Shown here in pieces: positions 18,523-27,943 of a stretch of 64,000 nt of DNA. Numbering within the stretch: position 1 is the stretch's first letter; each line of letters begins with the position of its first letter. The notes beneath the pieces are model-generated. The model worked only from the letters and a program-made list of their open reading frames with translations. It searched no databases and was not told where the DNA came from. Both the position numbers and the translations under genes were made by a program. Source of the stretch: Actinomyces mediterranea (GTDB taxonomy: Bacteria; Actinomycetota; Actinomycetes; Actinomycetales; Actinomycetaceae); contig NZ_FTPB01000004.1 in NCBI RefSeq assembly GCF_900155595.1, forward strand, positions 744,001-808,000. Reading direction: 5' to 3'.

Positions 18523-19515
18523 TCAATCGACGGTGACCGCCTTGTCGACGAGACCCGCGGGGATCTCGAGGCCGATCGCCTTCAGAGTGGCCGTATTGAT
18601 GGTGAGCTGGTATTCCTTCTGCGTCTGGACCGCCATGGTCCCCGGATCCGCGCCTTCGGTGAGGATCTTGATGGCCATCTCGCCGGTCTGACGCCCCAGC
18701 TCCGCATAGTCGATGCCGTAGGTCGCAAGAGCGCCATTGGCGACGGAGTCGTTCTCACCGGCGATGAGGGGCAGCTTGGCGTCCTCGGCGGCCTGAACGA
18801 CGGAAGCGAAAGCGGAGACGACGGTGTTGTCCGTCGGGACGTAGATCGCATCGACCTTGGACGCGAGGTCCGTCGCGGCCTGCTGCACTTCGGAAGAGTT
18901 CGTCACGGTCGATTCGACAACGTCGAGGCCCTCGCTCGCGGCCGCTTCCCTGGCGAGCTCCACCTGGACTTCGGAGTTGACCTCGCCGGAGGAGTAGATG
19001 ATGCCGACGGTCTTCGCATCGGGCGCGAACTCCTTGATGAGAGAGATCTGGTCGGCGACCGGGTTCATGTCGGTAGTACCGGTGACATTGGACCCGGGCG
19101 CGTCGAGGGAGTCGACGAGCTGAGCGGAGACGGGGTCAGTGACCGCGGTGAAGAGGATCGGCGTAGAAGTGATCACCTGAGCGGTCGCCTGAGCCGACGG
19201 GGTCGCGACAGCGAGGATGAGGTCGAGGTCGGCGTTGGCGAACTTCGAGGCGATAGAGGTCGCGGTCGCCTGGTCCCCCTGCGCATTCTGCTCGTCCCAG
19301 GTGACGGCGATGCCGGCGTCGTCGAAGGCCTGCTTGAAGCCCTCGCGCGCAGCGTCAAGCGATGTATGGGTCGTGATCTGGGTGATGCCGATCGAGTAGG
19401 ACCCGGAGGAGCCCGAAGCCGTGGACTGCGACGCGGTCGTGCCGGAGTTCGAGCAGCCCGCAAGAGCGAAGGCTGCGGCGGCAATGGCGCCGACGATGAG
19501 GGATGAGCGCTTCAT
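18523..19515 (-). CDS. ABC transporter substrate-binding lipoprotein (ABC_sub_bind, TrpX-like)
   Basis: 330 residues with a lipoprotein signal peptide ending LAGC (Cys21), a Ser/Thr/Gly-rich tether, then a periplasmic-binding fold: YSIGITQITTHTSLD at the start, ILFTAVTDPVSAQLVDS, and an AIYVPTDNTVVSAF segment. These are hallmarks of PF04392. Characterised members bind tryptophan or tyrosine, but the ligand here is not determinable by eye. First gene of the three-gene transporter operon; GGAGAG precedes the ATG. Confidence 0.9.
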   Translation of the reverse strand: MKRSSLIVGAIAAAAFALAGCSNSGTTASQSTASGSSGSYSIGITQITTHTSLDAAREGFKQAFDDAGIAVTWDEQNAQGDQATATSIASKFANADLDLILAVATPSAQATAQVITSTPILFTAVTDPVSAQLVDSLDAPGSNVTGTTDMNPVADQISLIKEFAPDAKTVGIIYSSGEVNSEVQVELAREAAASEGLDVVESTVTNSSEVQQAATDLASKVDAIYVPTDNTVVSAFASVVQAAEDAKLPLIAGENDSVANGALATYGIDYAELGRQTGEMAIKILTEGADPGTMAVQTQKEYQLTINTATLKAIGLEIPAGLVDKAVTVD

Positions 19516-19611
19516 AGGGGTCTCTCCACTGGTGAGTCGGATGATGTGCGACGGTGCAGGACCCGCCGCCTGCGGTGAAGGCTAACCAGAGGGACGAATC
19601 GTGAGAAGGAA

Positions 19612-19630
19612 GTGTTCGCTCCGTGAACAC
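19612..19630 (-). promoter_or_regulatory. Palindrome upstream of the TrpX-like transporter
   Basis: GTGTTC (19612-19617) and GAACAC (19625-19630) form a perfect 6-7-6 palindrome about 100 bases upstream of the binding-protein start. TGTTC recurs twice more at about 19680-19696. A candidate operator for the transporter operon. Confidence 0.35.
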
Positions 19631-19705
19631 AACGGCCTCGAATTCATTCCACAATGCGGGATTAGTTACCGGACAATGCGTGTTCGTCTCTGTTCATCAA
19701 TGAAA

Positions 19706-21265
19706 TCAGTCGTGATTGAGGCGCGGGAGGAACACGGAGAACGCCGTCCCGCCGCTTCCCGTCTCCATCTCCACCCTGCCGCCGAGCGCCCGGGTGATGG
19801 ACGAGACGATCGACAATCCGAGGCCGGAGGAACCCGTGCCCGCCCTCGTCCGCGACGAATCGCCGCGAACGAAACGATCGAAGACCGTCGACCGGAGGCC
19901 CTCGTCAATGCCCGGCCCGTCATCCGCAACCGTGATCCTCACCGAACCGGCAGGACCCGTGCCAGAGCGCCACCGGCGCGCTCCCGAAGAGTCCACCACG
20001 ACGTCCTCCTCGGATACGGGCAGAGCATGGACGCCGATGACGACTCTCGTACCCGCAGGAGTGTGGACGCGGGCGTTATTCACCAGGTTGGCGAGGACCT
20101 GACGGATCGCGGACTCGTCGCCGAGGACCTCGCAAGCGGGGATCTCCTCCTCGTCGCCGTCCACATCGAGGACCCACTCGTGGTCCGCGCCCGCAGCATG
20201 GGCATCCGAGACGGCATCGATCGCGAGGGGGAGGACATCAACGGGAACGGACTGCAATTCCCTGCCCGCATCGAGGCGGGCGAGAAGGAGGAGGTCCTCG
20301 ACGAGTCCGGACATGCGCGCTGACTCCGAGGAGATCCTGGAAAGGGCGAGCTCGGGCTCGATCGAATCGCGCCGGAGGAGTTGCGTATAGCCCTGAATCG
20401 ATGCGAGCGGGGTCCGCAGTTCGTGGGAGGCGTCGGCAACGAATCGGCGCAGGCGCTGCTCGGACTCGGCCCGCGCCTGCAGAGCGGAGGCGACATTGTC
20501 GATCATGACGTTGAGGGCCTGGGCGACATCGCCGACCTCGGTGCCCCGGGGCGCAACGGATTCGTCCACGCGGTCGAGGGGCTCGATCATGTCGGTGGCG
20601 AGGTCTTTTGCGCCGATGCGGCGGGAGGTCTGGGCGACGGCGCCGAGCGGGGCAATTTCGCGGACGATCCAGCGCCTGCCGACGAAGGCCGCGCCCGCGA
20701 TGATGACGATGGACAGTCCCGCCCCCATGAGGACCAGCATCATCGTCGTGCGGTCAACCGTATCGAGGGACTGCCCGACGACGATCCGGGTCCCATCCGA
20801 TGACTCGGAGACGAGGACGCGGAAGGAGCCCAGGCCTTTGAGGGAGACGGTCTGGCCATGGCGCTCGACCGGCAGGGCGCGCAGCATCGCGAGACTCTCA
20901 TCGTCCAGCGATGTCACCCGGAAGTCGTGGACGACGCCCGAGGTCGTCTGCCCGTCGCGTTCGACGACCTGAAGCTGTCCCTCGCTCGAGCCGGGCCCGT
21001 CCAACCCCTTCAGGGCTTTGCGGCTATCACCGTCGCGGGGGCCCTCGTCGATGGAGCGGATCCGGTGAACCGATTCCTGAAGGGTCTTGTCGACCTGGAA
21101 GATCATCCACGAGCGCATCGCGACTCCCGAGGAGGCGACGACGAGGGCGACGGCGATGAAGACGGTCGCAGCGAGGAAGAGGCTGACCCGGGTCGACAGT
21201 GGGCGCCTGCGTATTCCGATCGAGTCCCGGTGGCGCTCGAACGGGGTTTCCCGCGTGTTACTCAC
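19706..21265 (-). CDS. Two-component sensor histidine kinase
   Basis: 519 residues: membrane helix about 25-50, extracytoplasmic sensor domain about 51-172, second helix about 173-197, HAMP linker about 198-265, DHp domain with the phospho-accepting His281 in SHELRTPLASIQGY, and an ATPase domain with NLVNNARVHT (N box), DDGPGID (G1), FDRFVRGDSSR and GLGLSIV (G2). EnvZ/PhoR-type. The sensed signal is unknown. Translationally coupled (four-base overlap) to the response regulator encoded upstream. Confidence 0.93.
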   Translation of the reverse strand: MSNTRETPFERHRDSIGIRRRPLSTRVSLFLAATVFIAVALVVASSGVAMRSWMIFQVDKTLQESVHRIRSIDEGPRDGDSRKALKGLDGPGSSEGQLQVVERDGQTTSGVVHDFRVTSLDDESLAMLRALPVERHGQTVSLKGLGSFRVLVSESSDGTRIVVGQSLDTVDRTTMMLVLMGAGLSIVIIAGAAFVGRRWIVREIAPLGAVAQTSRRIGAKDLATDMIEPLDRVDESVAPRGTEVGDVAQALNVMIDNVASALQARAESEQRLRRFVADASHELRTPLASIQGYTQLLRRDSIEPELALSRISSESARMSGLVEDLLLLARLDAGRELQSVPVDVLPLAIDAVSDAHAAGADHEWVLDVDGDEEEIPACEVLGDESAIRQVLANLVNNARVHTPAGTRVVIGVHALPVSEEDVVVDSSGARRWRSGTGPAGSVRITVADDGPGIDEGLRSTVFDRFVRGDSSRTRAGTGSSGLGLSIVSSITRALGGRVEMETGSGGTAFSVFLPRLNHD

Positions 21266-21999
21266 TCGGCGTCCTCGCCCGGGCGCAGGATGTAGCCCGC
21301 GCCGCGAACGGTGTGGATCATCGGAGTTTGTCCTGCTTCGATCTTCTTGCGCAGGTAGGAGATGTACAGTTCGACGACATTCGCCTGGCCGCCGAAATCG
21401 TAGGACCAGACCCGATCGAGGATCTGTGTCTTCGACAAGACGACATTCGGATTCTCCATGAGGTAGCGCAGCAGTTCGAATTCCGTGTTGGTCAGCGCAA
21501 TGGCCTCCCCAGCGCGGGACACGTCGTGCGAGTCCTCATCGAGGCTGAGATCTCCGACGGTGAGGACGTGCGATACGGTCTGGGAACTCATCCCCGAGCG
21601 GCGCAACAGCGCATCGATGCGGGCCGTCACCTCATCGAGGTCGAATGGCTTCGTCACATAGTCATCGGCTCCGGCGCGCAGGCCCGCCACCCTGTCGGAC
21701 ACGGCGTCCCGCGCGGTGAGGAAGAGCACCGGCAGGTGGGGGTAGCGCTTGCGCAGACGGTCGAGTGTCTTGAGGCCGTCGAGGCCGGGCATCTGAATGT
21801 CGAGGACCACGATATCCGGATCGAACTCCGCGGCGGCGTCAAGGGCCTCCCACCCATTCGACGCGGTTCTGGTCACCCACCCCTGGTGGCGCAATGCTGC
21901 CCCGAGAAGTTCAGCGAGGACGGCCTCGTCGTCGACGACGAGGATGCGTGCGGGGGTTCCGTCGGAGCGGACGAATGATGATACGGGTGCTGGGCTCAC
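21262..21999 (-). CDS. OmpR/PhoB-family response regulator
   Basis: 245 residues, GTG start. Receiver domain: acidic pair Asp23/Asp24 (VVDDE), phospho-acceptor Asp67 (VVLDIQMPGLDG), Thr in FLTARD and Lys in VTKPFDLDEV. The C-terminal winged helix has LTNTEFELLRYLMENPN, SYDFGGQANVVELYISYLRKK and TVRGAGYIL. First gene of the pair. A CAGAAT hexamer (22006-22011) ends six bases before the GTG and there is no ribosome binding site, so the transcript is probably leaderless. Confidence 0.93.
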   Translation of the reverse strand: MSPAPVSSFVRSDGTPARILVVDDEAVLAELLGAALRHQGWVTRTASNGWEALDAAAEFDPDIVVLDIQMPGLDGLKTLDRLRKRYPHLPVLFLTARDAVSDRVAGLRAGADDYVTKPFDLDEVTARIDALLRRSGMSSQTVSHVLTVGDLSLDEDSHDVSRAGEAIALTNTEFELLRYLMENPNVVLSKTQILDRVWSYDFGGQANVVELYISYLRKKIEAGQTPMIHTVRGAGYILRPGEDAE

Positions 22000-22011
22000 A
22001 GGGCGATTCTG
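21999..22011 (-). promoter_or_regulatory. -10 element of a leaderless response-regulator transcript
   Basis: On the minus strand CAGAAT is followed by CGCCCT and then the GTG start codon. Confidence 0.5.
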
Positions 22012-22248
22012 CCACGGGGCGGGTGTGTTTCTCCCGCAGATCCCCTATGGAATTCCTGTGAAGGGCGGGGCGTGTGCGCCGAATCTCACGTCAGGCCCTC
22101 AGATCCGCTCTGGCGTCGCGGATCACCGCTGCGGATCGGTGCCGGATCCCGGGCGGCGTCGAAGGAAATCGGGGCGACCTGTTAACATCCGAAGCAGTTC
22201 GCTTCGCATCTCCGCCCGGTGATGTGATCTCTCAAGAAAGCAGGCACC

Positions 22249-22794
22249 ATGTCCACTCCAGTCACTCCTTCGGGATCTGAGCAGAATCCGTACGGCCAGC
22301 CGCTGACCCCTGCAGAGTCTCCCGTCGAATCGACCTACGAGCAGACGAATCCCTACGCGCAACCGGCCGCGGCCGCGCCCGCCCCTGAGCAGATGCCCTA
22401 CGGCGACGCTTACGCGCAGACTCCCGACGCCCAGACCTCGTACGCTCAACAGCAGTACGCCGATCCGCAGGCCCAGCAGGCCTACCAGGCTCCCTATGCG
22501 GCGCAGCCCGGATACGGCGCGCAGTACTCGTACGGCGCGCCCTCGCCGGTCGGCGGCAAATCGAAGATCGTCGCCGGCATCCTCGGTCTCTTGCTGGGCG
22601 CCTTCGGCGTTCACAACTTCTACCTCGGGCGCACCGGTCGGGCCGTCGCCCAGCTGCTCATCACGGTCCTGAGCTTCGGGATCCTCTCATTCGTCTCGGT
22701 GGTGTGGGGCCTCATCGAGGGCGTCCTCATCCTCGTCTCCTCCCCCGGCTCCCCCTGGCACCAGGATGCTCAGGGCTACGAGTTGACCGACTGA
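22249..22794 (+). CDS. TM2-domain membrane protein with Q/Y/P-rich N-terminus
   Basis: 181 residues. Residues 1-100 are disordered and rich in Gln, Tyr, Pro and Ala with repeated NPYAQP/YAQQQY-like units. Residues 103-170 form a TM2 domain: KSKIVAGILGLLLGAFGVHN, FYLGRTGRAVAQLL, and a second helix with WGLIEGVLIL. TM2 proteins are small two-helix membrane proteins of unclear function that are common in actinobacteria. A GAAAGCAGG-type ribosome binding site precedes the ATG. Confidence 0.88.
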   Translation: MSTPVTPSGSEQNPYGQPLTPAESPVESTYEQTNPYAQPAAAAPAPEQMPYGDAYAQTPDAQTSYAQQQYADPQAQQAYQAPYAAQPGYGAQYSYGAPSPVGGKSKIVAGILGLLLGAFGVHNFYLGRTGRAVAQLLITVLSFGILSFVSVVWGLIEGVLILVSSPGSPWHQDAQGYELTD

Positions 22795-22810
22795 CCACCA
22801 GTCGTCGCGC

Positions 22811-22846
22811 GAGCGCCCCCGGCTAATACCGGGGGCGCTCGTTTCG
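22811..22846 (+). terminator. Intrinsic terminator between the TM2 gene and recR
   Basis: GAGCGCCCCCGG (22811-22822) pairs with CCGGGGGCGCTC (22829-22840), with a 6-base loop, followed by GTTTCG. It sits between convergent genes and may serve both. Confidence 0.8.
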
Positions 22847-22862
22847 TGAGGGGATGACGGCG

Positions 22863-23459
22863 TCAGACCATGTGGCGGCGCCCCTCAAGCGCCCGCCCCA
22901 GAGTCACCGCATCGGCGTATTCGAGGTCCCCGCCCATCGGCAGGCCCATCGCGAGCCGTGATGTGGTGACGCCGATCGTTGCGAGAGTCCTGGCGAGGAA
23001 CGACGCCGTCGCCTCGCCCTCGACATTGGGGTTCGTTGCAATGATGACCTCGCTGATCTGTCCGTCGGCCAGGCGGGCGAGGAGTTGACGGATGCGCAGT
23101 TGGTCGGGCCCGATCCCGTGGATGGGATCGATGACCCCTCCGAGGACGTGGTAGCGGCCGCGGAATGCGCGGGACGCCTCGATCGCTTGAATGTCCTTGG
23201 CCTCTTGAACGACGCAGATCGCCGTCGGGTCGCGGCGGACATCCCGGCAGATGGAGCAGAGCTCGTCTTCGGTGAGGTTCGCGCACACGTGACAGTGGTG
23301 GACGCGCTGGCGCACGGCGTTGATGGCGTCGACGAGGCGGGCCACGTCTTCGGACGGAGCGTCGAGGACGTGCATCGCCATGCGCTGGGCGGACTTCGGG
23401 CCGATCCCCGGGAGCAGCCCGAACTCGTCGATGAGGTCTTGGAGTGCGCCTTCGTACAC
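22863..23459 (-). CDS. recR: Recombination protein RecR
   Basis: 198 residues, GTG start, [20 protein letters not shown]. Helix-hairpin-helix [15 protein letters not shown], zinc finger [16 protein letters not shown], and a Toprim domain with VVQEAKDI and an [11 protein letters not shown] segment. RecR acts with RecO/RecF to load RecA on gaps. It starts three bases after the dnaX stop, the classic dnaX-recR pair; no ybaB gene lies between them. Confidence 0.97.
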   Translation of the reverse strand: MYEGALQDLIDEFGLLPGIGPKSAQRMAMHVLDAPSEDVARLVDAINAVRQRVHHCHVCANLTEDELCSICRDVRRDPTAICVVQEAKDIQAIEASRAFRGRYHVLGGVIDPIHGIGPDQLRIRQLLARLADGQISEVIIATNPNVEGEATASFLARTLATIGVTTSRLAMGLPMGGDLEYADAVTLGRALEGRRHMV

Positions 23460-23462
23460 GGA

Positions 23463-25973
23463 TCACAAGCCCCTCTCGTCAGTGCGGGTATCGATGATAG
23501 TCCCCCCGAGGATCTCGAGGACGGCGGGGACTCCGAAATTGCGGTTCATCTCGATGTCGTCGTCAGTGACGGATGGAGTGTCCTCCGCGTCGTCGAAGGC
23601 GGGGGCCGCCGGTGCTGCGGGAGCGTCCTCTTCGGGCGCCCTCATTCGGGGACTGCGAGTGGCGGGTTCGTTCGCAGTCCACGCGGGCGCCTCGTCCTCG
23701 AATGTCACTTCGCCTCCGGGCAGGGAGACCGTTTCCGCCCAGCCGCCGATGGGGGCAGATGGGACGTCATCGTAGGTGAAGACGCTCACCGTCTGCGTCT
23801 GGACGCCCGCCCCTGTGGGAGCTGCGGGCTCTGTCGGCACCACCGGCTCTGCTGCGGCTGCAGACGCGGTCAACTCTGCGGGCGCCACGGGCATTGCTCG
23901 CGGCGACGGCTCCGGTGCAGCGTCGACGGGCGCAGCGTCCAAAGGGGTGTTGTCCAAGGGCGCCGAATCAGCGGGCGGGGCGTCCATCGGCCGGGCGACC
24001 GTGGGCCACCCCTGCTGCGACGTCGGGGCATCAGCGGCGCCCGAGCCCCCCGCCTCATCGAGGCGGGGGCGGGATACGGGCTCAAAAGGGGACGGCTCCG
24101 AAGCCGCGTCATAGGCGGGGTCGACGAGGGGCTCATGCACCTGACTGTCGGGCTGCTGGGCGCCGCTGTGGCCCACCTGGGCGCGCACAGTGACCGTCAG
24201 GCCCGTCACGGCTCGAATCGCCCCTGCGACCTCAGCTGCACGGTTGCCGCGCGACAGGTTCATCGCCATGCCCTCGGAGGGGAAGAGGAGTTCCACTGTC
24301 GAGTCATTGACCGCGCCGAGGCGGGCATTGCCGATGAGGCTGCGTGTCACGCGGCTCAGCGACTCCACCTGGGCGACGATCTCCGTCCAGCGGGAGCGGA
24401 TCTGGTGAGTGCCGCCCGGGGTCGATCCGGCGAAGGGGTCTCGTGCGTCGATGGGACGGGCATCCGCACCCCTATCCGGCGGGTCCGATGCCTGAGTGCT
24501 CCGCCCGCGCTCGGAGTCGGCCTCGTGATCATCCCGCTCCCGGGAGTGACCGGTGGGCGCAACGGGTGTCCCGAGGACGGCGGCGGATGGCCAGCCGGAC
24601 GGGGCCTGCGCATCGGGTGATTGACGATCCCGTGGAAGCGGCGAGGGGTGGTCAACGGGTCGGTCGTCATCGCGCTGTGGGGGCGCGCTGGGCGAGTGCG
24701 TGCCCGCAGTGGAACCATGCGACGGCACGCGGGAGGAATCATCCCGCTGCCCCGCACTCGCCTGAGAGCGCTGTCTCTTCGAGCGTGCGAGCGCCTCTCT
24801 GGCTTCCCGAGCACCGAAGCGGCTCTGCGCGGGAGCGTCCTCGATCGACGTCGCAGCCGGTGCCCCGGCGGGAGCGGGTTCGACGAGGAGCCTGCCGATG
24901 AGCAGTTCGAGTTGGAGGCGCGGCGAGGTCGCGCCGACCATCTGACGCAGCGCCTCATCCGCGAGATCCGCCGCACGCGACAGGCCGCGGGAGTTCCACG
25001 CCGCGACCTGGGAAACCATCCTGTCCCACTGGTCGGCGGGAACGGACGTCAACACGTCGCGCGCGCGATCACCGGCGACGGAGATGATGAGCAGGTCACG
25101 CAGTCGCTGGAGCAGATCTTCGACGAAACGACGCGGATCGTGGCCCGAATCCACCATCTGTTCGACGACGCGATAGGCACCGGCCCCCTCCCCCGCTGCG
25201 AGTGCTTCCACCGTCTCGTCCAAAAGGGCGGTGTCGGTGTAGCCGAGCAGGGAGACCGCAGTCCGGTAGGAGACTTCGGAGTCGATGGCGCCCGCCATCA
25301 GTTGGTCGAGGATCGACAGGGTGTCGCGTACCGAACCGCCGCCCTCGCGCATGACGAGGGGGAGGACGCCGTCGGCGACGCGGATGTGCTCGTCGTCGGC
25401 GAGGGACTGCAGATACGGTTCGAGGACGTCGGGCGGCACGAGGCGGAAGGGATAGTGGTGGGTGCGCGAGCGGATCGTGCCGAGGACCTTATCGGGCTCT
25501 GTCGTGGCGAAAACGAACTTCACGTGATCGGGCGGCTCTTCGACGAGTTTGAGCAGCGCATTGAAGCCCTGCGGCGTCACCATATGGGCTTCGTCGATGA
25601 TGAAGATCCGGTAGCGGTCGCGTACGGGCACCGATGTAGCGCGCTCGCGCAGGTCGCGCGCATCATCAACGCCGCCGTGACTGGCCGCGTCGATCTCTAC
25701 CACGTCAAGGGAGCCGGGGCCGCCTGTGGCAAGTTCACGGCACGAATCGCACTGCCCGCACGGCGTGTCCGTCGGTCCTTCAGCGCAGTTGAGGCAGCGC
25801 GCGAGGATACGCGCCGACGTCGTCTTCCCGCACCCCCTGGGACCGGAGAACAAGTACGCGTGCGTCACCCGATTGGCGCGCAGCGCAGCGCGGATCGGGC
25901 TGGTCACATGATCCTGACCGATCACCTCGGCGAAAGTGTCGGGGCGATACCGTCGATACAGAGCTATGGTCAC
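23463..25973 (-). CDS. dnaX: DNA polymerase III gamma/tau subunit
   Basis: 836 residues, GTG start. Clamp-loader ATPase: Walker A GPRGCGKTT (44-52), zinc module C63-X8-C72-X2-C75-X2-C78, Walker B FIIDEAHM and sensor FVFATTEPDKV. Domain III runs to about 370. A long Pro/Ala/Asp linker (about 380-520 and 620-770) encloses a tau-like domain (TEIVAQVESLSRVTRSLIG...). The linker has short degenerate repeats (PLDNTPLDAAPVDAAP). It loads the beta clamp at the replication fork. No slippery A run typical of the E. coli gamma frameshift is seen. A TAGGGT hexamer six bases before the GTG suggests a leaderless message. Confidence 0.96.
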   Translation of the reverse strand: MTIALYRRYRPDTFAEVIGQDHVTSPIRAALRANRVTHAYLFSGPRGCGKTTSARILARCLNCAEGPTDTPCGQCDSCRELATGGPGSLDVVEIDAASHGGVDDARDLRERATSVPVRDRYRIFIIDEAHMVTPQGFNALLKLVEEPPDHVKFVFATTEPDKVLGTIRSRTHHYPFRLVPPDVLEPYLQSLADDEHIRVADGVLPLVMREGGGSVRDTLSILDQLMAGAIDSEVSYRTAVSLLGYTDTALLDETVEALAAGEGAGAYRVVEQMVDSGHDPRRFVEDLLQRLRDLLIISVAGDRARDVLTSVPADQWDRMVSQVAAWNSRGLSRAADLADEALRQMVGATSPRLQLELLIGRLLVEPAPAGAPAATSIEDAPAQSRFGAREAREALARSKRQRSQASAGQRDDSSRVPSHGSTAGTHSPSAPPQRDDDRPVDHPSPLPRDRQSPDAQAPSGWPSAAVLGTPVAPTGHSRERDDHEADSERGRSTQASDPPDRGADARPIDARDPFAGSTPGGTHQIRSRWTEIVAQVESLSRVTRSLIGNARLGAVNDSTVELLFPSEGMAMNLSRGNRAAEVAGAIRAVTGLTVTVRAQVGHSGAQQPDSQVHEPLVDPAYDAASEPSPFEPVSRPRLDEAGGSGAADAPTSQQGWPTVARPMDAPPADSAPLDNTPLDAAPVDAAPEPSPRAMPVAPAELTASAAAAEPVVPTEPAAPTGAGVQTQTVSVFTYDDVPSAPIGGWAETVSLPGGEVTFEDEAPAWTANEPATRSPRMRAPEEDAPAAPAAPAFDDAEDTPSVTDDDIEMNRNFGVPAVLEILGGTIIDTRTDERGL

Positions 25974-25985
25974 ACCCCAACCCTA
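25973..25985 (-). promoter_or_regulatory. -10 element of a leaderless dnaX transcript
   Basis: On the minus strand TAGGGT (25985-25980) is followed by TGGGGT and the GTG start. Confidence 0.45.
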
Positions 25986-26052
25986 CGTGTCGACACGAGC
26001 ATGTGCGGCATTGATCATCACATGTGCGACCGGAGCGCCCCGTACACGATGA

Positions 26053-26087
26053 AGTCCCGGGACATCGCGGAACAACGTCCTGGGACT
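26053..26087 (-). terminator. Hairpin downstream of tRNA-Ser(GCU)
   Basis: An 11-bp stem with one G-U pair (26053-26063 with 26077-26087) begins five bases beyond the tRNA 3' end. No strong T run. Confidence 0.45.
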
Positions 26088-26092
26088 GAGAG

Positions 26093-26180
26093 CGGAGACG
26101 AGGGGATTCGAACCCCTGAATCGCGCAACACGATTAACTCCTTAGCAGGGAGCCCCTTTCGGCCGCTCAGGCACGTCTCC
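26093..26180 (-). tRNA. tRNA-Ser (GCU)
   Basis: 88 nt with the long variable arm of class II tRNAs. Acceptor GGAGACG/CGTCTCC, discriminator G, anticodon loop CTGCTAA (anticodon GCU), T loop GGTTCGAATCC. Confidence 0.95.
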
Positions 26181-26254
26181 AATACCGACAACCCTAATGC
26201 ATGAACTCCGAGCGTCGAAATCGTCAGGCCCACACCACAGCGAAGTCGGTCTGG

Positions 26255-26341
26255 CGGAGGGCGGGGGATTCGAACCCCCGGTGCCATTGCTGACACAACG
26301 GTTTTCAAGACCGTCACCTTCGGCCACTCGGTCAGCCCTCC
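26255..26341 (-). tRNA. tRNA-Ser (UGA)
   Basis: 87 nt, class II. Acceptor GGAGGGC/GCCCTCC, discriminator G, anticodon loop CTTGAAA (anticodon UGA), T loop GGTTCGAATCC. Confidence 0.95.
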
Positions 26342-26396
26342 AGACTCGTCGATCGTACCCGACGACGAGCGCAAACGAAGACTCAGAGTCACATGA

Positions 26397-27737
26397 TCAA
26401 TGCCTCAGACCGAAGAAGTTCCACGACTTCTTATCCGAGGGCGCCTCTTCGGGTTTATCGAGCAGGCCGCGCGATAGGGCCGCCGCATACGGCGGCCACA
26501 GCGGCACGCGGACGGCGAGCATCGCCTGCACCGCATGGTAGACGTCCCAACGGGACGCCTTCGCGGAGTCGACCTTGCGGTTGACATTGTCGAGGCGGCG
26601 CTTCCACCTGCCCGGCTGTGTGATGAGGTAGTCGTTCACATAGTCGAGGAACGACCGGTAGCAATGCTCGTAGTGTTCAACCTCACCCGGAGCGCAGCCA
26701 TCGTCGAGACGAGCCCGGCGCAGTGCCGCAGTCGCACTGATGCCCTCACACACAACCCACTGCTGATGCTCATCCTCACCCTCGAGCGGCGAGCCGTCGA
26801 CGCCGATGCACGTCGCGAAACCCGGTTCACCGTTCATGCGCCGCCATCCGTCGACTCGCGAGCGCTCGAAGACCTCGGTCGCGAATTCGAGGAGGTAGTC
26901 GGGCTGTGAACGCCCCATGGAGCGCAGCCCCGCGCGGATCTGCAATGCGAGCCTCGACCACTGCAGGGCGTGACCTGTCACGTAGCCGTGATAGATGCGG
27001 CGCCGATCGCACATCCCCTCGGGCTCGCCGATCAGGGGCTTCCACGAGTTGTCGTAGTACTCCGGCAGGCGCCACTCGTGTTCGGATGCGCTCTGGTGCG
27101 CGAACTCCGCCATCACTTCGGCGCGCTCAAGCCACACCGGGTCGGTCGTCGCCTCCGCGGCGGCCAAGTATGCTTCCGCGGTGTGCAACAGGGTTCCGAT
27201 CGTCCTGACGGGCAGTACATCGGAGAAGTCCTCGGAGTACTGGTCGCGGACCAGGCCATTGCCCTCGAGCCAGTGCCTCTCTTGATCGTGGAGCATCGTG
27301 TGCAGCAGTTCATGCGCATTGGGGCGGTTGGCGACTGCGGCGGCGGCGAGGCCGAGGATGACGTAGGCGTTGTGGTACTGGGATTTGCAGCGCCCGTACT
27401 CGTCCCAGGGGACGCCGTGCCCCTCGGCGTCGGGCTCGGCGGTGATGGATGTCCACATGCCGCCGTGAACGGGGTCGAGGAAGTAGGTGGACAGGGCCTT
27501 CATCGCATGGTCGGCGTAGCGGCGCGAACCGGGCAGGCCCATCAGGGCCCCCAGCGAGAAGACGTAGAGCATGCGGGCGGTAACAGCGAGGTCGATCCTG
27601 CGGCTGAGGTCTGGTTCTCCGTCGTCAGTGAGGTGGGCGAAGCCGGTTGTCACAATCGCGCCTTCGGCCTCTTTGATAAGCGCCTGCATCTGTGCGGACA
27701 ACCATCTGTTGTGCTCCACTGAGTCGAACCATCCCAC
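26397..27737 (-). CDS. AGE-family epimerase/isomerase (mannose or sulfoquinovose isomerase-like)
   Basis: 446 residues, GTG start after TAGGAGA. The protein is an alpha6/alpha6-barrel of the N-acylglucosamine 2-epimerase superfamily: DLAVTARMLYVFSLGALMG, DPVHGGMW, GRCKSQYHNAYVILGLAAAA and an HALQWSRLALQI segment carry the family's conserved His, Arg and Trp residues. The RCKSQYHN wording is nearer to YihS/mannose isomerases than to GlcNAc epimerases. It would interconvert an aldose and a ketose or epimer. Divergent from phosphoglucomutase with about 200 bases between, consistent with a hexose role. Confidence 0.85.
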   Translation of the reverse strand: MGWFDSVEHNRWLSAQMQALIKEAEGAIVTTGFAHLTDDGEPDLSRRIDLAVTARMLYVFSLGALMGLPGSRRYADHAMKALSTYFLDPVHGGMWTSITAEPDAEGHGVPWDEYGRCKSQYHNAYVILGLAAAAVANRPNAHELLHTMLHDQERHWLEGNGLVRDQYSEDFSDVLPVRTIGTLLHTAEAYLAAAEATTDPVWLERAEVMAEFAHQSASEHEWRLPEYYDNSWKPLIGEPEGMCDRRRIYHGYVTGHALQWSRLALQIRAGLRSMGRSQPDYLLEFATEVFERSRVDGWRRMNGEPGFATCIGVDGSPLEGEDEHQQWVVCEGISATAALRRARLDDGCAPGEVEHYEHCYRSFLDYVNDYLITQPGRWKRRLDNVNRKVDSAKASRWDVYHAVQAMLAVRVPLWPPYAAALSRGLLDKPEEAPSDKKSWNFFGLRH

Positions 27738-27943
27738 GGTGTTCTCCTAAGCATCGTCGCTATTGCCGGCCGGGCGGTGACTGGCGCTAACAGCGTAGCG
27801 GATCGGCGCCCTCGGCTGCGACATCCTTCCCCCGTCCCCTCCCCGACGAGGGGGCGAGCGAGCGCCCTCGCGCAGTCCCAGCAGGCGAAACAATTGCCCT
27901 ATTCGATTCCTCTACCGCCCCGATGAGTGAGAAACTATGGACT

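Noticed and set aside
18184-19506. 440-codon plus-strand frame opposite the TrpX-like genes
   Set aside because: Antisense shadow of a lipoprotein gene with an intact signal peptide and fold motifs.
23800-24100. Ala/Pro-rich short repeats in dnaX
   Set aside because: Degenerate linker repeats are common in actinobacterial tau subunits and need no special explanation.
23085-24620. 511-codon plus-strand frame opposite recR and dnaX
   Set aside because: Antisense shadow; both minus-strand genes have unambiguous motifs.
25974-26092. Possible 4.5S SRP RNA gene between dnaX and tRNA-Ser
   Set aside because: The conserved GGAAGGAAGCAGCC-type core is absent; only a short hairpin is present.
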